Shown here: positions 1 through 7,733 of the stretch, one piece after another
How positions within the stretch are numbered: position 1 is the first letter of the stretch
Layout of the letters: each line of letters begins with the position of its first letter
NCBI GenBank assembly: GCA_945874765.1
Contig: CAMCHQ010000006.1
Coordinates: 1-64,000, forward strand
Length of the DNA: 64,000 bases
DNA from: an uncultured Clostridia bacterium
Lineage (GTDB): Bacteria > Bacillota > Clostridia > Oscillospirales > Acutalibacteraceae
Reading direction: 5' to 3'
Translations under genes and position numbers: made by a program
The notes under the pieces: generated by a model
The model's database searches: none
The model's input: the letters and a program-made list of their open reading frames with translations, nothing else
What the model was told of the DNA's origin: nothing

Positions 1-94
1 TCATTGTAACAAATGTGCCAAAACCGATTATCACTGCAAGAATTACGCTTAATATGCGCTTCCATAATTTCGTTTTGTATAAATTGTTTTCCAT
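1..94 (-). CDS. Secreted/membrane protein, N-terminal fragment (runs off window start)
   Basis: Reverse strand from 94 reads MENNLYKTKLWKRILSVILAVIIGFGTFVTM, signal-peptide-like, with GGAAG Shine-Dalgarno upstream. Confidence 0.6.
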   Translation of the reverse strand, partial: MENNLYKTKLWKRILSVILAVIIGFGTFVTM

Positions 95-337
95 CAAGAC
101 TTCCTTTCATTTATATATACTATAAATTTTTATATCAGTTATTTGTTTTTCTATCCTCCTTTTATTTTGTTAAATACACAAAGTATTTTGCAGTAATATA
201 GCAAATAAAGGAATTTAAATAAATACTTTTGTCTTATGTGTTGTAAAAAATGGCACATTTGCTTTTTAGTCTTTATTGTATGTATAATTCTTTTAGTGTA
301 TAATTAAATACGAATTAAACTATAGGGTGGTATTATA

Positions 338-1045
338 ATGAAAATTACAATATGTGACGATTCTCCTTTTGACGTTGAAGCTATATTTAATCTTATTGAA
401 AATGAAAACTTATGTATTGATGAATATAAATGCGAATTGCTATATTCGGGAACAGATTTACTGAATAAATATAAGAATGGTTTTAGAACTGATATTCTAT
501 TTTTAGATATTGAGATGCCGAATTCTTCCGGAATTGATACAGCAAAAGTTATAAGAGAATATGATAAAAACGTTATTATCATTTTTATATCAAGTCATTC
601 GGAACTTGTATTTGATACTTTTGACTGCGAAACTTTTAACTTTGTTACAAAGCCGATAAATAAAGAGAAGTTTTCAAATGTGATTAATATGGCTGTTCTT
701 AAATATAAAAGAAACAATGCTTATTTTGTGATTACTAAGGCACACGAATCAATTAAACTACCAATTGACAAAATTAAATATGCAGAGTGCTATAAAAAAC
801 ATATGATTTTTTATACATTTGAAGGGACTTATGAAATGAGGATAACGCTAAGTGAAACCTTAGCAAAATTAAATCAGTATGGTTTTATTCAAACGCATCA
901 AGGTTATTTAGTTAATATGAATTTAATTAAGAGGTTTGATGGATATGATATTATCCTAAAGGATGGCACTAAGGTAATGATGAGCGCAAGAAAAAAGGCA
1001 GAAGTCCTTTTAGCATATTCAGAATTTGTTGAAAGGTGGAAATAA
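338..1045 (+). CDS. LytTR-family response regulator (AgrA-like)
   Basis: Receiver domain (CDDSPFDVEAI, FLDIEMPNSSGID) plus LytTR DNA-binding C-terminus; in operon with GHKL kinase, AgrB and AgrD. Confidence 0.9.
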   Translation: MKITICDDSPFDVEAIFNLIENENLCIDEYKCELLYSGTDLLNKYKNGFRTDILFLDIEMPNSSGIDTAKVIREYDKNVIIIFISSHSELVFDTFDCETFNFVTKPINKEKFSNVINMAVLKYKRNNAYFVITKAHESIKLPIDKIKYAECYKKHMIFYTFEGTYEMRITLSETLAKLNQYGFIQTHQGYLVNMNLIKRFDGYDIILKDGTKVMMSARKKAEVLLAYSEFVERWK

Positions 1046-2325
1046 TATTGAACTATCTTGGATTTTTAAGCTGTGCAGTTGAAATAATATTATCAATTTA
1101 TTTTTTCAAAGCATTTGGAAATTTTAAATATAAAAGAAAAATAGTTATACCATTAATTATTACTTTTTATATTTTATATTCTTTATCTTTATTCTTTATA
1201 AAGAACACCGCTATTGTATTTATCATAAGTATAGTGATAACATTTTGTGTTTCATTATTGTTTGATTTTAAAATATTCAATAAAATACTTTTATCAATAA
1301 TAATTTCAATTATTTCATCTATTTCTGAGTTCATTTTAGCAATTATATTAAGTGCTTTTACACACGATATTACTTCTGTAAATAAAAATGTTTTTTCGTA
1401 TATTACCGGACTTTTATTTTCTAAATTTATTACATATTTAATTATTTTACTAATTTATAAAAGTAAACATAAATTAATGAACGAAATAAGTAATTTAAAT
1501 ATGACATGTTTGATAGTACTACCTATTTCAACAATATTTGTTATAATATCGCAATATGAATTCATTTTAAATGAAAAACGTATTCCTTTGATGGTTTTGT
1601 CAACAATGGGTTTGTTTTTACTTATTATCTCAAACATATTGATTTTCTATATCATCGATAGGCAAAATGAATTGATAGTAATTCGAGAAAAATTAAATGC
1701 GAGTAAAAAACTGCTAAAAGTACAAGCGGATTACTATGATGAACTAATCGGTTCAGAAAAGGAAATAAGAAAAATTAGGCATAATTTAAAAAGTCTTTTT
1801 CTTGGTTTAAAATCAATGTTGCAAAAAAATCAAATCAATGATGTGATAGAAAAAATAAATGAAAATCTAAGCGAAATAGACAAACAAATAATTACCACAT
1901 CAGGTGGTTCAACAATTTTAGATATGGTTCTTTTATCTAAATGTAAACTATCACAATTAAAAGGAATCACGATTACTTCAAGTAAAAAAGTGCTTTCAGC
2001 AATAAAAATGGAGGATGTTGATCAAGCAGTTTTGTTTTCAAATATTCTCGATAATGCTATTGAAGCGACTGAAAAAGAAATTGTAAAGACAATTGATATT
2101 AATGTATATTCAGATAATAACAATTTTATATTTAAGTGTTCAAATCCGTGCTCAACAAATATTAATGTAGATAAATTAAATACGACTAAAATTGATGAAA
2201 GAAATCATGGTTTTGGTATATTGAGTATTAAATCTATCGTAGAAAAATATCACGGAGAATATGTTTTTTCAAGAAATGGCAAAATGTTTAATATAAGTCT
2301 AATTATCCCTAATATTGACACTTAA
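1036..2325 (+). CDS. GHKL-domain sensor histidine kinase (AgrC-like); GTG start
   Basis: Multiple N-terminal TM segments, IRHNLKS H-box region, NILDNAIEAT N-box, HGFGILSIKSIVEKYHGE G-box. Confidence 0.9.
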   Translation: MEIILNYLGFLSCAVEIILSIYFFKAFGNFKYKRKIVIPLIITFYILYSLSLFFIKNTAIVFIISIVITFCVSLLFDFKIFNKILLSIIISIISSISEFILAIILSAFTHDITSVNKNVFSYITGLLFSKFITYLIILLIYKSKHKLMNEISNLNMTCLIVLPISTIFVIISQYEFILNEKRIPLMVLSTMGLFLLIISNILIFYIIDRQNELIVIREKLNASKKLLKVQADYYDELIGSEKEIRKIRHNLKSLFLGLKSMLQKNQINDVIEKINENLSEIDKQIITTSGGSTILDMVLLSKCKLSQLKGITITSSKKVLSAIKMEDVDQAVLFSNILDNAIEATEKEIVKTIDINVYSDNNNFIFKCSNPCSTNINVDKLNTTKIDERNHGFGILSIKSIVEKYHGEYVFSRNGKMFNISLIIPNIDT

Positions 2326-2368
2326 GCCGAAAAATATAACGAATAGGACATATCTATTAACTTTAAAC

Positions 2369-2413
2369 AAAAAGAAGACTACAATACATTTAATGTATTG
2401 TAGTCTTCTTTTT
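2369..2413 (+). terminator. Hairpin with T-tract between agrC-like gene and agrB (terminator/attenuator)
   Basis: AAAAAGAAGACTACAATACAT-TTA-ATGTATTGTAGTCTTCTTTTTT, near-perfect inverted repeat. Confidence 0.8.
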
Positions 2414-2424
2414 TGAGGTATATT

Positions 2425-3021
2425 ATGTATAATTCAATGGCAAAAAAACTAACCGATTTTTTTATTTTAAAAAAGATCATAAAGGAAGAAGAAAAAAATG
2501 TATATGTTTATTGTTTTGAAGTAATGATTTCTTCTTTTGTATATTTAGTATTATTTTTTACAATCGCAATTGTTCTTAAATGTTTATTACAATCAATTCT
2601 GTTTTTAACAGGTTTTTGGATTATAAGAAGTGTTGCAGGAGGCTACCACGCTAAAACATATACACGGTGTCATGTGCTGTTTATGTCAAATCAAATTTTT
2701 ATGATATTATTATGCTCGCTTTTAACTAATTATACCAAACATATTTTATTATTTATTTTTCTGTTAATAAGTATTATTTCAATTTTTGTTTTTTCACCAG
2801 TTGAACATAAAAATAACAAACACAACTCAAAACAAATAAAAAAATTCAAATTTTTAAGTAGATTTTTAATTTTATTTATAACTATTATTTCATTAATTTT
2901 AGATAGAAATGGTTTTACTGAATATATTTTCCCTTTTGTTATCGGAAGTTTTTCAGTATCTTTTTCATTAATATTTGAAAAACTGAAAGATTGGAGGTGT
3001 AAAAATGAAGAAGTTCAATAA
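2425..3021 (+). CDS. agrB: AgrB-family accessory gene regulator / peptide-processing protease (ORF opens at 2413; ATG 2425 after GAGG favoured)
   Basis: IIRSVAGGYHAKTYTRC AgrB signature; multiple TM segments. Confidence 0.9.
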   Translation: MYNSMAKKLTDFFILKKIIKEEEKNVYVYCFEVMISSFVYLVLFFTIAIVLKCLLQSILFLTGFWIIRSVAGGYHAKTYTRCHVLFMSNQIFMILLCSLLTNYTKHILLFIFLLISIISIFVFSPVEHKNNKHNSKQIKKFKFLSRFLILFITIISLILDRNGFTEYIFPFVIGSFSVSFSLIFEKLKDWRCKNEEVQ

Positions 3022-3145
3022 TTTTTTGATGAAATTTGGTAGTACTTTTGCCGCATTGGCTATGATAATCGGTATGTCAACAAGTAATGCTGCTTGTAGA
3101 TTGTTTTTTTATCAAAACGAAGTCCCTGAAGAATTGAAAAAATAA
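3005..3145 (+). CDS. agrD: AgrD cyclic-lactone autoinducer prepeptide, 46 aa (absent from ORF track)
   Basis: MKKFNNFLMKFGSTFAALAMIIGMSTSNAACRLFFYQNEVPEELKK; GGAGG upstream; overlaps end of agrB; C...xEVPEEL layout typical of AgrD. Confidence 0.9.
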   Translation: MKKFNNFLMKFGSTFAALAMIIGMSTSNAACRLFFYQNEVPEELKK

Positions 3146-3154
3146 TGCCAATAA

Positions 3155-3189
3155 AAAAAGAAGTCATACAATTATTGTATGACTTCTTT
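3155..3189. terminator. Bidirectional terminator between agrD and convergent XRE gene
   Basis: AAAAGAAGTCATACAA-TTA-TTGTATGACTTCTTTT. Confidence 0.8.
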
Positions 3190-3657
3190 TACTTCTATAT
3201 TAAAGAGTTCTGATAGCAAAGTTATTTCGGTGATTGTAAATACTTCAATGCAATTTTCTTTGTTAATATATTTTAGTTCATCAATATTCAAGTGTTTTGA
3301 AACATCTAAATAAGATACTTTATTATTAATTCTAAGTTGCTTAATTATATTTGAAATATTCTTTTGGAATTCTATCATTTCAAATAAAAGATTGTTATTG
3401 CTTAAAATTTTATTAATATCTATTTTTTTATTTTCGTTTAAATTTGTCTCTATAAATAACGGAGTTGAAAAAAATATTATATTGTTAATTGGTATGTTAA
3501 ATATTTTTGAAATTAGAAAAATATAATTAATAGGGAAATCAAATCGATGTGATTCATACGCATGATATTTATATGCACTTATGTTCAATAATTTTGCAAA
3601 AGATGCTGTAGACATTTTATAAAACTTTCTTAACTCTTTAATATTATTATAATACAT
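3172..3657 (-). CDS. XRE-type HTH regulator (ORF open to 3702; ATG at 3657 likelier)
   Basis: MYYNNIKELRKFYKMSTASFAKLLNISAYKYHAYES... HTH-like N-terminus. Confidence 0.65.
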   Translation of the reverse strand: MYYNNIKELRKFYKMSTASFAKLLNISAYKYHAYESHRFDFPINYIFLISKIFNIPINNIIFFSTPLFIETNLNENKKIDINKILSNNNLLFEMIEFQKNISNIIKQLRINNKVSYLDVSKHLNIDELKYINKENCIEVFTITEITLLSELFNIEVKEVIQ

Positions 3658-3686
3658 TTTACTCACCAAAAATATTTTACTATAAC

Positions 3687-3779
3687 CAATACTAATAGTC
3701 AATAATATTGATTATTGTTTCTTTTAATATTTTTCACATAAGCTATACTAATAGTAAATAAAGTTATCTATTGGTATAG
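3687..3779. promoter_or_regulatory. Three copies of an operator-like 12-mer between divergent HTH genes
   Basis: CAATACTAATAG (3687-3698), CTATACTAATAG (3743-3754), inverted CTATTGGTATAG (3768-3779). Confidence 0.55.
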
Positions 3780-3791
3780 GCGGGTGTTTGT

Positions 3792-4133
3792 TTGGTTAAT
3801 GAATTAGGTAAATTGATAAAAAAGTATAGGAAAGAAAATAAACTTACGCAATTCGAATTTGCCGGACTTGTTGGAATAAGTGAATATTATGTAGGAGCAA
3901 TTGAACGAGGTAGTAAGGTGCCTGGTAGAGACACACTTATAAAGTTATCAAATCAGCTTGATGTTCCTATAGAACAATTATTAAATTATGAATCAAATTA
4001 TGAATTGAAAATTGAATCAGATATAATCTACACAGAAATTTGTAGTTTAAATTCTCAGCAAAAAGAATTCGTCTTGGATAGTTTAAAACGGATGACAAGC
4101 TTTTTTAAAAACCAAAACGATGAGAAGAAATAA
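3792..4133 (+). CDS. XRE-family HTH transcriptional regulator
   Basis: GKLIKKYRKENKLTQFEFAGLVGISEYYVGAIERGSKVPGRDTLIKLSNQLDV. Confidence 0.85.
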   Translation: MVNELGKLIKKYRKENKLTQFEFAGLVGISEYYVGAIERGSKVPGRDTLIKLSNQLDVPIEQLLNYESNYELKIESDIIYTEICSLNSQQKEFVLDSLKRMTSFFKNQNDEKK

Positions 4134-4269
4134 TTATTATTTCTTTACTTACACATAAGCCGTTTTTTATAACAGATAGGCAAATATCATTGATAAAATT
4201 AAATATAATGTTACTGTAAATTTATTATGATGTTATTTTTACAGTTATTCAAAAAAAGATTAATTTTTT

Positions 4270-4322
4270 AAAGAGCAGATATATAGTCCTGTGACTGGAA
4301 CTATAATTATCTGCTCTTTTAT
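4270..4322 (+). terminator. Intrinsic terminator
   Basis: AAAGAGCAGATA...TATCTGCTCTTTT followed by T-rich tract. Confidence 0.7.
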
Positions 4323-4415
4323 TTTTTTATATAAATTTTGGAATGAAATATGTGCTAAATATCCATAATCTTTGATTTTTGAAAATTCACAAATCAAAAA
4401 TCAAGGAGAATATAG

Positions 4416-4940
4416 ATGAAAAGGATATGTGAAATATATGATATTTCCAAAGATTATGAAATGCCAACAGGTACTGTTTTAATAATTGTCAGCGATATTG
4501 AAAAAGATAAAATTATTTCAATATTATTAAATACAAAATTAAAAGAAGATATGGTGTTTAATAACACCGAATGGCAAGAATATCTTGAAATTAACAACAA
4601 ATATAACCGTAACGAAGCTAAACATCAAATGCGAGAAATAAGGCAATCGAAAAGGCTTGAGAGTGATATTTCTCACATTTATGAAATTGATATAGGAGAA
4701 TCATTAGAAAATGAAGAAATTGAAATGTACTTAAAAAATTTCTTGTTAAATCTAAAACCTGTTCAAAGACGCAGGTTTGAAATGTATTACATAGATAACC
4801 TTACATATCGTCAAATAGCAGATATTGAAAAGCGAAATATCAAGTCAATTTATGAATCTGTACAAGCAGGAAAAAAGAAATTTTTAAAATATTTGGACAA
4901 ACACCCCAACAAAAATACCCCAACAAGTTTAAGTTTATGA
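4416..4940 (+). CDS. Sigma-70 region-4-like / HTH protein of integration module, copy A
   Basis: C-terminal RRRFEMYYIDNLTYRQIADIEKRNIKSIYESVQAGKKKFLK; homologous to 57373-57861. Confidence 0.7.
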   Translation: MKRICEIYDISKDYEMPTGTVLIIVSDIEKDKIISILLNTKLKEDMVFNNTEWQEYLEINNKYNRNEAKHQMREIRQSKRLESDISHIYEIDIGESLENEEIEMYLKNFLLNLKPVQRRRFEMYYIDNLTYRQIADIEKRNIKSIYESVQAGKKKFLKYLDKHPNKNTPTSLSL

Positions 4941-5254
4941 AAGGACATCCTTTCGTACAACTTAATACGCATTCATCAGATACTTTCCTGCTGTTGTGCA
5001 AAGCACAAGCCACTTTACCAATTACGCCAAGACGCATTAGCTGAGCGACAAATAATCGGTATAAAATTCGGACTGCTACCGAAACGGCGATAACAGGCAG
5101 CAGGTATAATGATACTCCTGCTCAGTCACAAGTCGAGCGTGATAAAACCGTCGCAACTAATGAGAGCAGCTCGGATGAACTCGGAGAGGTGAAACTCCTG
5201 TGGAGTCTGCTCGCAACAGACCGTTTGATGATTTCCTTTTGATAATTGGGGTGT
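4915..5254 (+). ncRNA. Candidate structured RNA, copy A
   Basis: Closed by ATACCCCAA(4915-4923)/TTGGGGTGT(5246-5254); internal helices covary with copy B at 57874-58219. Confidence 0.65.
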
Positions 5255-5282
5255 CGGGGACAAATTATATTATCTTCTGATA

Positions 5283-5321
5283 AAAGCCAACTGTAGTTAA
5301 TTCTGTGGTTGGCTTTTTACA
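5283..5321 (+). terminator. Terminator-like hairpin between structured RNA and mazF
   Basis: AAAGCCAAC...TTAATTCTG...GTTGGCTTTTT; equivalent hairpin with different stem but same loop in copy B. Confidence 0.65.
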
Positions 5322-5352
5322 TAGGCAAAAGTCTATGAAGGAGGTATATAAA

Positions 5353-5724
5353 ATGAAAGACAAAAAAATACTCAGAGGCGATATGTTTTATGCTAATCTC
5401 GGTAGAGGTATAGGTTCGGAGCAAAAAGGCTACCGACCAGTTCTTGTTATTCAAAATGATGTCGGTAACAAATTCAGTCCTACAGTAATTGTTGCTTCTA
5501 TAACAAGTAGAGTCGGAATCAAAGCAAAGCTGCCTACGCATTATTTCATAAACACAGAAGACGGACTCCAAGCTCCGTCTATTATTTTGCTTGAACAAAT
5601 AAGAACGATTGATAAAAAACGACTTGATTCATATATAGGTCATTTAAGTCAAAAGAATATTGACGGCGTTAATGAGGCTATATTGATTAGCTTAGGATTT
5701 AATGATAGGGATGTGTCTTTATAA
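5353..5724 (+). CDS. mazF: MazF/PemK-family toxin-like endoribonuclease, copy A (ORF opens at 5305; ATG 5353 after GGAGG)
   Basis: LRGDMFYANLGRGIGSEQKGYRPVLVIQND...VIVASITS...LLEQIRTIDKKRL. Confidence 0.9.
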   Translation: MKDKKILRGDMFYANLGRGIGSEQKGYRPVLVIQNDVGNKFSPTVIVASITSRVGIKAKLPTHYFINTEDGLQAPSIILLEQIRTIDKKRLDSYIGHLSQKNIDGVNEAILISLGFNDRDVSL

Positions 5725-5757
5725 TATAATGAAAATAATTAAAAGGAAAAATAATCT

Positions 5758-5946
5758 ATGGAAAAGGTTTTAATGAGCATCAAAGAGGTTTGCGAGTATA
5801 CAGGGTGGGGAATGACCAAAACTCGTGAGATATTGAAGCGAAGTGATAGCGATTTTACAATACGAGTAGGAAACAGACTGTATGTAAACAAGAAACTTTT
5901 TGATGATTACTTAGTCAAGTGTGCGAAAAACAAAACAGATATTTAA
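5758..5946 (+). CDS. xis: Excisionase-like HTH protein, copy A
   Basis: SIKEVCEYTGWGMTKTREILKRS...VGNRLYVNKKLFDDYL; directly upstream of integrase. Confidence 0.8.
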   Translation: MEKVLMSIKEVCEYTGWGMTKTREILKRSDSDFTIRVGNRLYVNKKLFDDYLVKCAKNKTDI

Positions 5947-6018
5947 TCGCATAATTGCTGATTTTGAAAAAAATGAGTATTATTTGAAGTGTAATATCGA
6001 TATTTCAAATAAAGCGAA

Positions 6019-7233
6019 ATGAGGCGTTATCTTATGGGAAAGGATATAAACGGTAAAGAACTGGGGAAGGGAATTACCCAAAGAAATGACGGACGATATA
6101 ATGCAAGAGTAACAATAAATGGTGTGAAGATTAATTTATATGATTATAATTTGTCATTGCTGAAAAAGAATTTAGAAGCAAAAAAATTGAAGGTTTTACG
6201 AGATGATTATTCAACCAGACCTAATATAAGTTTAAATCAATGGTATAAAGATGAATGGTTTCCCGTATATAAATCGCCATATCTAAAAGATGAAGTTAAT
6301 CGTCACAATTATATTGTTCGTTACGAAAATACTTTCGGTAGGTTGCTAGGAAACAGAAGAATTAGTTGCATAACAGAAATACTAATACAAAAAGCAGCTA
6401 ATTCTTTAATAGATGATTTTGGCTACAGTACAAAATTTATAAGAGAAAGCGTTTCCTCATTGAAGGAAGCATTTAATGCAGCTGTGACGAATCATTTGAT
6501 AAGCCGAAATCCGTCTTCAAATATAGTTGTTAAAAATGATAATCTTGTATCGGAGCGTGTAGTTATGACAGATGAACAGCAAATGCAATTTTTAAATATT
6601 GCAAAACACAGATATTACAGTGAGGTGTATCAAATACTATTGTCTACAGGAATGAGAATAGGCGAATTGACAGGACTTCAATGGGATGACATTGATTTTG
6701 AAAATAAAGAAATTCATATCAGGCACTCTATGCAGACGGCTTATCTTAACGGTAAGAAAATTTTGAATATGACAACACCGAAAACTTCTAACTCAATTCG
6801 TGATATCCCGATGTTTGACGGTGTTGAAAAGTTGTTTGTTTCTTGGAAAGAAAAACAAGATAAAGCTAAAAAAGAATTGGGTAGACGATGGAGATTGCCT
6901 AAAGAATTTGAAAATTTGGTTTTTACAAGTTCTTTGGGTTCACCATTAACAAGATATGTTCTTTCAAATGATATAAATAAAATAGTTAGTATATTGAATA
7001 AAAACGAAGAATATTTGGCAGAACAGGAAAACAGAAAACCACAAAAGTTTCCGAAAATTCATCCACATTCGTTTAGACATACTTTTGCAACCCGATGTTT
7101 TGAGAAAAACTTGAAACCTGTTTTCATTATGAGTATAATGGGACACAGTAATTATGAAACTACATTGTCCTATACTCATTTGCTGAAAAAATCAAACGAC
7201 CAACAGGTCAGTTTGGCAGGTTCTTTTGTATGA
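6019..7233 (+). CDS. int: Tyrosine recombinase / Tn916-type integrase, copy A (likely start 6034)
   Basis: STGMRIGELTGLQWDDID, HPHSFRHTFATRCFE, MGHSNYETTLSYTHL catalytic motifs. Confidence 0.95.
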   Translation: MRRYLMGKDINGKELGKGITQRNDGRYNARVTINGVKINLYDYNLSLLKKNLEAKKLKVLRDDYSTRPNISLNQWYKDEWFPVYKSPYLKDEVNRHNYIVRYENTFGRLLGNRRISCITEILIQKAANSLIDDFGYSTKFIRESVSSLKEAFNAAVTNHLISRNPSSNIVVKNDNLVSERVVMTDEQQMQFLNIAKHRYYSEVYQILLSTGMRIGELTGLQWDDIDFENKEIHIRHSMQTAYLNGKKILNMTTPKTSNSIRDIPMFDGVEKLFVSWKEKQDKAKKELGRRWRLPKEFENLVFTSSLGSPLTRYVLSNDINKIVSILNKNEEYLAEQENRKPQKFPKIHPHSFRHTFATRCFEKNLKPVFIMSIMGHSNYETTLSYTHLLKKSNDQQVSLAGSFV

Positions 7234-7295
7234 TTTTTAGTTGAAAATATTAGTTGATTTGCATTATGATAAGTTGCGATAATCTATGATATGAA

Positions 7296-7352
7296 TTTGC
7301 GTAAAAATTTTTTTGCGTATTTAGTTTTGAGTTTTTGCGTAAAGAATGCGTA
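7296..7352. repeat. Four direct TTTGCGTA-type repeats downstream of int A
   Basis: TTTGCGTA at 7296, 7312, 7334 and ATGCGTA at 7346. Confidence 0.6.
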
Positions 7353-7415
7353 TTGATTATCTCGATTGGTCTAAAGCCTTATGAATACTGGCTTTTGAAA
7401 AAATACTTTGCAAAG

Positions 7416-7430
7416 CAAATCAACGGCTAA
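7416..7430. repeat. Candidate attachment-site direct repeat (left), CAAATCAACGGCTAA
   Basis: Exact 15-bp match to 61110-61124 beyond the second int. Confidence 0.4.
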
Positions 7431-7463
7431 GACTTCTGCAAAAATTTCAAAAAAATTTGATTT

Positions 7464-7499
7464 AAACGGCTTAAAACCAACGGTTTTAAGCCGTTTTTA
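7464..7499. terminator. Strong terminator-like hairpin
   Basis: AAACGGCTTAAAACC-AAC-GGTTTTAAGCCGTTTTT. Confidence 0.75.
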
Positions 7500-7514
7500 C
7501 ATGTCAAATAAAAA

Positions 7515-7633
7515 TGAGGCAAAATTTGCTTAATTATCATAATTTATCATAATTTTTCGTATCGTTTTGAGGCGAAATTTGGGCAGAAACTGAGGCAAAT
7601 ATGAAGTAAAGAATCTTCTGCTAAGTTGCCTCA
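7515..7633. repeat. Iteron-like TGAGGC(A/G)AA motifs at left end of ICE
   Basis: 7515-7523, 7568-7576, 7591-7599 and an inverted 8/9-match copy at 7625-7633. Confidence 0.55.
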
Positions 7634-7733
7634 AAAATAACATATATCAAATATTCTAAATTATTAGGTGTGTAATTATAGAAATATAACTGCACGCCTT
7701 TATTTTTTTTCTTAAAAATAGAAAGGGGATATA

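Noticed and set aside
13-201. 62-aa plus-strand ORF
   Set aside because: Opposite the N-terminus of a signal-peptide-bearing minus-strand gene; low-complexity Phe/Tyr-rich translation
4840-5037. 65-aa minus-strand ORF over the structured RNA
   Set aside because: Equivalent frame is not kept in copy B; RNA-level conservation explains the region better
5140-5220. Resemblance of GGTGAAACTCC...CTCGCAACAGA to a cobalamin riboswitch core
   Set aside because: The order of conserved boxes does not fit (GCCAC lies upstream, no B12-box in the expected position) and the downstream gene is mazF; similarity looks superficial
4915-5321. Group I/II intron or RNase P/tmRNA interpretation of the structured RNA
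   Set aside because: No domain V-like GAGC...AGTTC hairpin, no intron-encoded protein, no recognisable RNase P or tmRNA conserved elements
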